A stretch of DNA of 64,000 nt from Amphibalanus amphitrite (Eukaryota > Arthropoda > Thecostraca > Balanomorpha > Balanidae). Positions within the stretch are counted from its first letter, which is position 1, and the number at the start of each line of letters is the position of its first letter. The notes under the pieces were generated by a model that was not told where the DNA came from, made no database searches, and saw only the letters and a program-made list of their open reading frames with translations. The position numbers were made by a program, and so were the translations under genes. Positions 1-11,200 of this stretch are shown piece by piece. The stretch spans positions 372,001-436,000 of the forward strand of contig NW_024881591.1 in assembly GCF_019059575.1 (NCBI RefSeq), read 5' to 3'.

Positions 1-289
1 TTGTAAATAGGTATACGAGCTATGCAACGATTAGTCCCAAGAAGGTTAAGTAAAATCATTTTTGATGACCTCTAATGACCTCGGTAGTGTCCCGATAAGG
101 AAAAGCCCTAGTACGTTTGAAAATAAGGGTTTTATCGATTGGTTCTGCTTTTATTTTCTTAATTTTCGATCTAATCAAATGAAGCAAAAACGTCCTGATT
201 TTAAACCGGCTTGAACTCTCATCTGGGCGCCGATAAAAAGGAAACGGACCTTTCAAATAAGTTTTCTGTAGGAGCGGTGAAATTGTATG

Positions 290-1269
290 TAGGGTAAGGT
301 GCCTAATTAGCGACCCCCTTAATTTGAACCGTCATTGCTCACGCTCTGTGGGTGCCACTGTATTACTGGCTTGATTTTCGGAGAGATCGTTCATTTTTCT
401 ATTAAAATATAGTCATTTTCTGCCCCAATATTCACTAACTTATTTGTAGTGAGCATTTTGGCAAACCATTGCAAAAAACGCTAATAGGGAACTCTTCCCG
501 ATTAGCGACCGGGGAGGGTCGCTAATAAGTCTATGGGTTTCCCCATATTAAAAATGGCAAAAAATGCGACGCCTGAAAAGATGAAATATGATCTCAAAAA
601 GGTAACCTATACGCAAAGCACTCAAACAATCGAACAGAAACGTTTATCCAACACATTTACGTAAGTAAAAACTGATCACGTGATGCACCGAAGGCGAACA
701 GAAGGCGGAAACCCAAATTTTGCGGGCTATCTCGTATGGTATTCGAGGTCTGCGCTGAATTCGGCATCCCTGCAGTCGGTGACGACATTTGGCATCCCCT
801 GCCACACATTGCAAGCTTCAGCAACACCTCATTTTCATTTCTCTCTTTTCCCCTTTTTTCCCTTCTTGAGCTATTTGCGACCATGTCAGGCGCAAATAGG
901 AAATATGAGTTGCGACACATTTTTAACCGTCATGCTGTGCACAGTTGAGCGATTCACTATGGAAAAACGGCAATCAATTGAAAAAGGAATGTCGATTCAG
1001 AATAAAAAAGGTGCATCATCCTAATGTGCATCGCTTTTCATCAGAGAGGGCCCAAACACCCACGTTTTGGATAAGAAACTCGTCATTTTTATTTAAACTC
1101 ACCTGAAACGTCCCACCAGAAACATCGACGACCGGAAAATAATTTAATTTGATAACCAAAGTATGGCTGACCTTTTGACGATGTTTTCACCCCGTTTTCT
1201 CCTGCCAGTTTTTCTGCAGGGAGGTAGGTCGCAAATCGGAAAGGGTCGCTAATTAGGCACCTTACCCTA
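290..1269. mobile_element. Non-autonomous TIR element (MITE-like), about 980 bp
   Basis: Both ends carry the same sequence in inverted orientation: GGGTAAGGTGCCTAATTAG reads inward from 292 and its reverse complement ends at 1267. Each end is flanked by TA (290-291 and 1268-1269), which would fit a TA target duplication of a Tc1/mariner-type or similar cut-and-paste transposon. The interior has further copies of the subterminal motif (TTAGCGACC and its complement near 500-525) but no coding region that looks real. I infer a non-autonomous element mobilised in trans; its superfamily is not established. Confidence 0.7.
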
Positions 1270-2187
1270 CTGTTTCTCCGGTCCGATTCATTTTGCTCTC
1301 ACGATTTATCCATTTTCCAAAATGGTGCCGTGTACAGTTCATTCGCCATTTATTCGTCTAGGAATGCAGCCTTTCGGCCATTGCGGGACTCAGGCGGTTA
1401 TCTTCCTCCAGTAGGGAATTCAAACGTCAATACAACTTTTCTCGACAGTAACCACGTTTGCTATCAATAAGAAGGGAAAAGACGGCTCCAGAATCCCTCG
1501 GGGCAGCACGCGTTCACCGTACAGATACTGATCGAGGTCTGCCCGTCTGTCGGGACGGATAACTTATCCGTGGGATAGCCTAAGCCGCTTTGGCGCTGGC
1601 AAGAAAATTACATGACAGGTTACAAGGCGATGAGGACCGACATGTCAGCTTACTGACAGCCTGTTGAAAATGCCCGTGACCAGAGATTCTCACGCCAATA
1701 AATGCAGCTTAATTCGTGTACGGCGAATGACGCACCAATGGTCCTGCAGGGTGTCAGCTGGATAGCCCGATGCACAGTAGTATTGTTTGCCCATTTAAAA
1801 ATTACCACTATTGTTACAATGGTTATAGGTAAGTGAACAGTCGGTCGTTTAAAATTTTGCTTCTGACGTACTCAGCGTACTGCAACATTTACGTAAACAT
1901 GCTCGGATTAATTATTACCTCCTTCCTTCCTCCTATTCCACGAAGTCCATTTATGTGAAAACAAAAACTGAGTAAGCGCCCAAGGAACAATGCTAAAAAA
2001 CAAGCCATATAAATGTTTTATGAACGTGTAGCGTTGAATTATTTCATTCCGATTCGGGAAAAGTAAAATATAGAAAACCCTTTGCGTCACGTAAATGCTT
2101 CTTTCATTATACCGGTAACAGGCATCAGCATTCTGAAGCTGTTGCCGGTATAAGCCGCAACCCGCAACCCAATTCATCGTTACTTAC
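1270..2187. other. Non-coding stretch, probably intron of the gene at 2188-2706
   Basis: I see no exon, RNA gene or recognisable repeat here. It lies just downstream of the splice donor of the minus-strand exon at 2188-2706, so it is probably part of that gene's first intron, which continues past the left edge. Confidence 0.5.
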
Positions 2188-2706
2188 CATTTCGGCCAGG
2201 AGTTTGGCACTGTCCTCTTCCGCAGCACTATCCTCGGCTAGCCTGGCACTGTGCCGCGGTACCAGGGTAGCGCTGAACCGCTGGCGACCGGCGGGTCGGT
2301 TCAGATCCTGGTCCTCGGCGCCTCCCTCGCCTCCGGGACCGACAGAGGTCACACCCAGGTCCAGATCCAGGTCCAGCTCCAGGTCCAAATCGAGATCCAG
2401 CTCGGCCTCCGACCGGCCCGCGGCCCGCGTCCTCAGCTCACCCACCGACTCACTGGCGGCCCGCACTGGCCCACCTGACCTGAGGTCACCGTCACTGACG
2501 GCCCGGTCCGGCCCGGCGCCCCCGACCGAGTCCGTCGGCACCACAGGGTTCGAGAGCAGCAGACTGAACAGATACGCCTCCGAGAGCAGCACGCACAGGC
2601 TGAATACGAGGCAGCCGAGCGCCAGCCGACTGCCGGCCGGCATCGTGTCCGAGTGCTCGACCGTCCACTGGACCCGCGCTGCCCCGTCCACTCGCTGCGG
2701 CCGCAT
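2188..2706 (-). CDS. First coding exon of an unrecognised signal-anchored or secreted protein (partial)
   Basis: The exon is open for 173 codons from an ATG at 2706 and ends at a good donor (ATG|GTAAGT) at 2187. A second in-frame ATG at 2643 has a better context (A at -3) and may be the true start. Just after it comes a hydrophobic stretch (LALGCLVFSLCVLL then AYLFSLLL) that would act as a signal peptide or type II anchor. The rest is a low-complexity stem rich in Gly, Pro, Asp and Glu, including an alternating Leu-Asp tract (ELDLDLDLELDLDLDLG) encoded by a CTGGAC-type microsatellite near 2350-2400. This layout resembles Golgi type II enzymes or secreted precursors, but the functional domain would be in later exons outside the window, so I give no function. 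The frame is also open upstream to 3357, presumably as 5' UTR. Confidence 0.6.
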
Positions 2707-5267
2707 CCAGCCGACTGACCGCCGGCTCTGGCCGGGCTCCCGTCCGTGCCCTGTCGTCCCCTGCCGCCCCTCCCGGCCCTCCCGGCTCACCTGGGAGGCG
2801 CCCCGCCGGCCGATCAGGCGCCCATTTGTCAGGGGCTGCTGAGGAGGCGGTCCCACCGGGAGGCGCCCATCAGCCGGCGACACTGGACGGGCGCCCTCAC
2901 CGCGGGACGCCCCGAGATCGGCCCGGCGCCCACCGGAGCTCCCGTAATTGATTAATGAAGCAGAGGTGATTACGGGGCATGATCTCGACGGGGGGCAGCC
3001 GACGACGTCTGCTCGCCAGGGGACAAACAGGGCTGCCTCGTGCTCGCGCTGCCCGTCACGTGCCCGCCTCTGACAGAGTGGAGGAGTGGGGAGAGGGGAG
3101 GAGGGGAGGCCATGGGAGAGGAGAAAATGGACGTATAACGCCGGATGTGGAGTGAGAGTAGCCAGTAAGTAGGAAAAAGGAGAAAGATCGGTCCGAAAGA
3201 GTGAGTGGGTTGTGGTTATGTTGAAAAAAGAGCTGACAAACATATGTTTAGGTAACCTTATGTGGCGAAATGAATCACGAAACGAAACCTTCGTTGCGTC
3301 CAGGCCTTGACAATTCACATGGGCATTGACTGCTTCGACAGCTGACTCTCCGAGCATCGAGGGGCGGAGACGATTGTGAGGCCTGATCGGTGTGTGCTGC
3401 AGGGGAGGGACGGCTAGGGGACGACTGCCCGGCTACGTCGAACAGGGCGCCACCTGGTGGTGTGGTTGGGCAGCTCGGCTCCTCACTACTGCCACCTGGC
3501 GGTAAGGTACATTAAAGGTAGTGTGCCAGCTTTCTTGGACCGTATGGAGTTAATGGCCCAGATAAGGAGAACCGGATTTTTAGAACTTATCCATACCTTC
3601 AAAACTCATGGAAACGTCTTAAATTCTTCAAATTTTGAGTACCCCAGTGCGAAATTCGCCCCGACGGGTTGTCGGTCGTACCCCAACCACATTTCACACC
3701 ACTATGAACAATAAATGCACACACTGAAATCGCTATTACCGATATGCTCATCCAATCAAGTTTCGATAAACCCGTTCATCATCATCTCCTGCGGTTTCGA
3801 ACACGCCTGTTAGGTGGCTTCTGATGCTCGTCGAGGTCGGAATTTCCAAATACGCGTGGTGCGTCGGGCCGCGCGCTCTGACTTCGGCCAAGAAAAATGC
3901 GTCAGCTGATCATTGTCATTTCTGCCACTTGCGTGTGGTGAAATGGGGTCATAACTTATAAGACGGCTTTTTCATATCAATTATTTTACATAAAATCATA
4001 TTTCAAACCATAAATAATGTTCGACAGCCAAATAAAAGAAACAATACCAATACGGGCTTACAGTTTAAGGCTCGACATTGTGTTGTCTACGATTAGACAG
4101 CTGATAACTCATTCCCGTACGTCGTATGGTCGTAACACTATAATGACCTTTGCTTATTGTCACAAGTGCGCCGCATTCGCGATTGCTGCCCGACGCCTGT
4201 TTGCAGGTGAGCCCACTACAGTTGTTATACATATCTAAAAACCGAAAAAGTTTTAGGCGAAAAAGGCACTATTCCAGGCCCATTTTTGATTTTTTTGCGA
4301 TATTAGGTATAAACAGAAGCTTCTTATCCTAGGAAAAATAAAATGGGAAATCTTTCAAAGGTGGCACACTACCTTTAACATCGCGGGTAGCGAATACTCA
4401 TAGCCGGATAAAGAGACTTTTGAAGCATTTGTCAACATTCGAGGCATTTTTTTATTTAAACGTGCGTAAATCACCCTTTTTAAGCAGACAGGATACCAAT
4501 GCATGATGCTATCTCGTATTGCAAATGATGCTTTCACTTTCATCACGACTGATTGATAAAAAGTTTGATGTTTGTTATTGTAAGCAGCGCTTTTGTACGT
4601 TTACCGTTTTAGTGAAACGGTTGCCGAGTAAACTGGTGCTCAGTAACGGCATGAAAGGTGTAAACATCTACTATTTAACAACGAAGAGATATATTCAAAG
4701 CGCCCTTTTTTGTGTGTTCTACTGTTCTACCCAGTTAGGCATGCTTTTACCAGAATTCAGTTTTTCGTAGAACGTCTATCTACGACTGATTTAGCAATAA
4801 TATGTACGTCTAAGAGTGTTGCTAGCATGGTTATATGTTTGAATAGACCTAGTAGGTATGCCAGAGACAGGTAATAAGAGACTGGAAGATATACTCGTAT
4901 ATTATTCAACAGGCCATGCACTTTCACGTCATTATGTGATTGGAGGCATAATATTCGGGTGCATCCCGTCTCACGTACTTCGTCACTCACGCGGGTCGCA
5001 TTGCTGTATGTAAAACATTCACAAATCAACGACACATGACACCGTACGGTCACCTCAGCAGGTATCAGCCGCTCGCTGCCTTCCAGAGTAATACACAATT
5101 GAACGTTTATTGCCCTCATCAGCTCCTGCGACACTCAACAAAACCGTCGAGGTCACGGGCTGTCAGCGAAATTGCCGCCGCAGTTACAGGCCACGTATTC
5201 GCCTAATTCTCCTGAACTTCGCTTCAAGTCTCGGTGGTCCAGCAGCGCTCGCCGGTCCGCCGGTGTC
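2707..5267. other. Intergenic region, nothing recognised
   Basis: This lies between the 5' end of the minus-strand gene ending at 2188 and the stop codon of the CLIP serine protease. The first 400 bases are GC-rich and may hold the promoter and 5' UTR of the left-hand gene. I see no convincing exon, RNA gene or repeat family in the rest. Confidence 0.5.
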
Positions 5268-8200
5268 CTATTCCCTCAGATTATCCAGCACCCAGTCCAG
5301 GTACTCCGTGACGCGGGTATAGATACCGGGCACGTTCCTCGTCCCACAGCGCACAGAGCCGAACGACACAATGCCGATCTGGACAAACGGCAGCCGGCGG
5401 CCGGGCATGGAGAGGCCCACCAGCGGGCCGCCCGAGTCTCCCGAGCAGGAGTCCTTGAGCCGCTCACCGCCGGCACACAGCTGCGTGCGCCCGATGTTGG
5501 CGCGCCGGCGGAAGATGGGCACACACTCCTCGTGGGACAGCACGGGCAGACGCACCTCCAGCAGCTTGGAGCTGCTCTCGCCGCCTGCCCAGAGGAGATC
5601 AGAGATGGGTCAGAAGGTGCACAACGGGTCGGGCAGGCCGGGTCAGGTCAGGTCAGGTCGAGTCAGGTCAGCTCCAGTCGCGTCAGGTCAGACCGGGTCG
5701 AGACGGGAGAACGGTGAACGGGTGGGTTAGTGTTGAAGCTGCCTAATGCTACATATAAAAAAATCGTTTAACCTGGTTCAATGAAATACTTTTTCACCAA
5801 AACGTCAGTAAATGTTTCGATAGACGTGTTTCTCGTATTTCTTTTTATCGATGTGTAGAAGAAAGGTCGAGTTGTAGGCTTAGTGTCGGTTGTTATATTT
5901 TTACCACACTTAATTGTTTTATCCTCTATTTCATGTCCTATGTAAATTGTTATTTATGCAGGAATAATAGCCCCATTATCGGATCATATATCTGGTCGGG
6001 TATTGAGGTCGTCGACTGGCGTAGAAATATTGCTGTCATTTATTGGTGAACCTGGGTGCCTGTCCCAAAGGCCGTTAATGTCCTGGGCGCCTCGTGGTAT
6101 TCGTGTGCCACATTGGATCCCAGCTGACTTTTTCACGGCCCCTGCAGACCTCGAAGACCGGACCCGATGCGGCCGACGGTCGATAGTGCGCGGTGTTGGT
6201 GTACACTGTACAGGGCGGCGTCGGCGGCCACTGTCGAGCCGCCGCCAGAGCCGCGCCGGTCGCCACCCGTTATGGCGGGCGCTGCGGACCAGCCACCGGC
6301 CACCGGTCGGCGGCTCGTGGCGCCGCTGGTGGCACGCGGCGCCCTCCTGGTGCTGCTGTTGTTCCTGGTCTATCTGCAGGCGCTCGAGTACCGCGCGCAG
6401 CCGGTGCTCTCCGCCATGACCCGGCGGCGCGTCGCCTTCCCCCGGCTCACGCTCTGTCCCGAGGGGGAGATGAGAGACCCGTTGATGCTGGAGCTGTACC
6501 GGCAGATGGCTGCCGGAAACCTCTCCGTGGCAGAGTACTATCGGCGCAGCACGCTCGACATGAGAGACTTCCAGCTGAACGTCATGAGGGTACTGGGTGA
6601 GCTGGCCACCGGTGAGAGCTGGAATGATCGGGAGGTCGCCATCCCCGGCGAGGGGCAGTTCGGCGCCTGGCGAGAGCGCTACTACCTGTCCAATGAGTAC
6701 GACGGTCTCGGTTTGACGCCGCTGCGCTGCGTCACCTTCGAGCCCAGCGATCGCCTGCACGGGTTCCGCAGCTATGGCACCGTCGACGTCGAGTTGGTGC
6801 TGCGCGTGCCGGTGCCGTTTTTCAAACGTCACGGCGGAGATGAGATGGGTATGTTCGGCGAGGGACGGCGCACCTACCGTCTGTACGTGCACGGCCCCGA
6901 GGAGCCCAGCGTCGGCGACCTGGCGCGCGGCGGCGAGTACCCGCGCACGCCGTTCGTGCCGGTGCCACCCGGCGGCGGGGTGGTCATCTACCAGGTGACA
7001 TCTCGTCAGCGGCGGCTGGCCAACGTGCGCCGCCGGCCGTGCCGCTCGGAGCCGGGCTACTCGCCGGCGCGCTGTCTGAAGGAGTGCCAGTGGCGGCGGC
7101 TGGCGGCGCACACCGGCTGTCGGCTGCCGCACATGGTCTCCGTCGGGGTGTATCTGCCCGAAACGAGCGGCCCCTTAGACCACCTGCCGGCCTGTCGACG
7201 GCTGGTCCAGCTAGACGCTTACCAGGGCGGTAATCTGTTTGTCGGGGCCGGCAACACTGAAGGCTGTCCTCTCAGCTTCGAGTGGAACCACGGGTATGCA
7301 CAGTGGGAGGCGGCAAGAAGACCAGAGAATCATTCCGGCTCTCTGCGGTATAGCAGCGAACGACTGATTGATGGTGAAAACACGGCACCACCGCCGCCGC
7401 CGCCGCCGCCACCACCGCCGCTGCCGCCGCCACCGGTAGCACCACCCTTGCCAACGGTTCGCAGAAGCGACACCGCCGAGCAGTTCGTGCCAAATGAACT
7501 ATTATCTTCCCTGGTCGACTGTGAGTGCCCCGCCGCCTGCAGTGAGGACACCTACCACCTGCGCTCCGACCAGCTGAGTCTCGGCAGCTCCACCCTGAAC
7601 ACGTGTCTGGTCTACGTGAAGCTGCAGGTCGACCTGCTGGCCGAGCGCGTCGAGGAGAGCCTGGCCATGAAGGAGGCCACCCTGCTGGCCAACATCGGCG
7701 GTTTTGTCGGCGTGGTGACGGGCGCCTCGCTGTTCGCCGTGGTGGCGGTGCTCGAGCACCTCGTCCGCTGGGTGGTGAGCAGGAGACGCAGGAAGGGCCC
7801 AGTGGGCCGCGAGGAGATTCACTACCCACCCGCTGGCGTTGTCGAGGTCTGGAGAGAACCACATCACGTGGAAACGTTTCCTCAAAATGGACGGCCGAGG
7901 GATGTGCGCATCTGGCTGAGGTAGACAAGAAACTGGAAATGGGCTGGCTCTTATTTTTTTGCGCGCAGGAAATGGGCTACGAGTACGTGCATCGAAGATG
8001 CACATAACCGGTCCCAGTTACTGAGATAGACGTCAAGTAGATATAATGTGTTATCGAACACAGGTAATGCGTGCCTTTTTTTGGGCGCGGTTGAGATGGT
8101 CAGCATACCGTCGTATCACATTGTGGCCTAAGGCCAAATTCGTTTCGATCAGATATACTTGTCATTTAAGATATTGCATTCAAAGGCCCTTGATAGATAA

Positions 8201-11200
8201 AAACTTTCAGTAAAACGTTACGGTGCCCTGGCAGCGAAAGTAATATGAAGTCCCGAAGTGAGTAATAAAAACTTATTGCTTTAAATTCCCGATAACGATA
8301 AAAAGAATACAAAAAGTCTTACAGACAATGACCAGCAACAGATTGAACTTATCGTGTAAAAAAAATATATGTCAGTTTACTATAGCAAAGTTAACCGTCA
8401 CGTGGTAAAAAAAAACACCATCGTAAATATGAAGGCACAATCAATGTTATTAACTTCACTCAAGTAAAGATCACACTGAAAGACCAGAAATAAAAGGCAG
8501 ATACATTACGTTTCACCATGAATGCCATTCTGGCCAAGTGCAGTCGGTAAATATTCCGGCCGTCCGGTCCACTCACTACCCGGGTCGCCTGTTTATACAC
8601 TCACGTGCAGAGGTGAGGCCGAATCCGACCGCCCACGGACGCTCTCCGACAAACTGCTCCTCCCGCTGGCCGAACGGCAGACACAGGGGAGACACAAACG
8701 CTGCGGAGAGGACACACACACAACAGAGAGGGCGGTCAGTCACCGGTCGAAATCAGACCAACTTCAGTGGTTGTAGTATAACGCATCGAGGTTTGATTAA
8801 CACGAGCGTAAAACTGGTTTCATCAGTGAGCCGTCTATCATTCATGCCATATGTAGAATACGAGTCATAGTTTGGATCAAGTATAGTCGACTACAGAATG
8901 ATGTTCCACTCCTCAGAAGCTATCAGTTGACCGGGGCGCTAAGTTGTGCCGTTTATCATGCAATTAAGCGTGTCGATTGTGAGCATTGGGACAAAGCTAT
9001 AATTTGTGAACTCAGCCCGTGTGATGCGGCACAGCATACCACTCCAGGCAAATGCCATTGCCTGTGAGAAGTGGAACATCATTCTGTAGTCGACTACCTA
9101 ACCTATAGTTTGGCTGCCCTTTGGGCCCCTTCATTGTAATGATGATATTGCACTGACTTCAGTTAGTAATGAGCAGAAATAAATATGACGCCGCTTATAT
9201 ATGATAATGTAAGTCAATGTAATTAGTACCGTGCCAATTCCAATCAATGCTGTCTCCGAGGTAGCCCTATGTCTAATACCTTTTGACCCGCTATTTATAA
9301 CATGCATCCATTAGATGAGCATTACCTACTGGTGTGAAACAATTATTTTTATCGATTAATCCTGGTAAACATCGGACGCAAATGCATTAATTACTTTCGA
9401 TATTCGAGCCTCACTTTGCGGCTTCCTCGTGACAACACGGCCCCTAGCGCTATGAGCCGTAACGTCATCCTCCCTGACGTTACGATTTGTAACGTAACGA
9501 GTCGTGCCGTCACACCCGTTCCCTGATCGACCTACTTGTCAGGTTGGCCGGCCGAGACAGCCGAACTAGCGCGATGTCGTTCCTGAGACGGATGGGCGAG
9601 TCATACTGGTCATGAGTGATGACCTCCTCAATGTCAAAGTTCTGAGGCGGGTCGGCACACCGCTGCATGCCGTCGCTGAGACGCTGAGGGTCAAAAGGGT
9701 CACCGTTAGGTCAAATGAGGTCACTGACAGGTCAGACGAGCTCGCTGACAGGTCAGGAAGGGTCACCGATTGGTCAGACAAGGTCATTGATAGGTCAGAC
9801 GGGTCACTTGGTCACTGAAGGATTAGGCACCCTTGGCTTTGATCGGAGTGGGGTCATGACCAGGTCAGGCGAGGTCAAAGTAAGACCCATGGTGATTGTA
9901 AGCGAAACACGTTCATGCATCAATAATCAAGGACTATGAAGTCTCTAAGCAATGTGATGCGTTAGTTCAACTATTTTACGAAATAAAAAATAGAAAAATA
10001 AAACGTTTTCAAGTGTTATTCGCCCGTATGACAGCTCAGTAAAGCGGCAATTATCTCCAATGAGGCTCACCTGACAGTCTAATTCATTGTCGAGATCGTG
10101 CTCGCCGAGACGAATGGTAGATCTGAAAAGCATTGTTGGTTGTAAGAAAGTTGTTCTAGCTGAATGGAACGATTCCAAATCACTCCTGCATATGATTCAT
10201 ATCAATGCCTCTTTATAGCTCCATTACTAATGAGCAAGCACTGCAGACTCATTTAGACTTCTGTGATGCATGAATGATGCATGCATGTCTCCGCACCGCC
10301 GCCCATTCACAAGGTGAGGTCAGTGTGTTGTGCACTTTTGTACTATAGAGCACACATTATAGTTTACACACATTATACTCACAGGGTGAAGTCGGTGGGC
10401 AGGTTTGTGACGCAGTGGGCCGCCGTCAGCACGTAGCGACTGTTGATGAGGGAGCCGCCGCACCGGTACTCCACCTCCTCCTTACCGGTCACTGCAGCAG
10501 CGACAGCGGCGGGGCAGTGAGAACAGAGGGCAGCGAGAGGGGGCAGCTAACAGGTACCGGTCACTGCAGCAGCAGCGGCGGGCCAGTGAGAACAGAGGGC
10601 AGCGAGAGGGGGCAGCTAACAGGTACCGGTCACTGCAGCAGCGACAGCGGCGGGCCAGTGAGAACAGAGGACAGCGAGAGGGGGCATCGAACAGGTACCG
10701 AGCAGAGAGCAGGGAGCAGGCAGGGAACAGTGCTCGATACTGAGACATCAACAACTGGCAGCCAGCGCAGAACTCAAATGGTGAGACGACTGAACTTCAA
10801 ATGCACGTTTGTGTGTTTTTGCTAAGCTTAACTTGACTAAATGACACCAATAGCTTTAGCCGTTCAGCGTAACGATTTAACTCTTTCTAAAATCCATCAC
10901 AGTTCCTTCTGCCCAGACGCTGCACGCCGGTGTAGACGTCTAGCGGGGTTGGTACTGCAACACACAGTTTACCTCACCTGTGTACCCTAGAGCAGCGAGC
11001 CACGGATGGCCGCCTATCCGCACCAGGGTCCCGCCGACAATACGCTCTGCCAGAATGATACCGCACGTGCCGTCCCCCTGAGGCAGCAGATGCCTGCAAC
11101 GCGGACACAGGCGACTGTGAGTAGCACCGAGACGACTGGCTTATAGATAACCGCACTGAGCGGTTAGCCCTGCCTCCGACAGTCTAACAAGCAACAAGTA

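Noticed and set aside
2204-2842. Long plus-strand open frame with a Ser/Arg-rich product
   Set aside because: It is the antisense of the minus-strand exon at 2188-2706 in GC-rich sequence; the minus strand has the hydrophobic anchor and a good donor.
5636-9860. AGGTCA words as nuclear-receptor response elements
   Set aside because: They belong to drifting minisatellites with no fixed spacing; there is no basis for calling functional sites.
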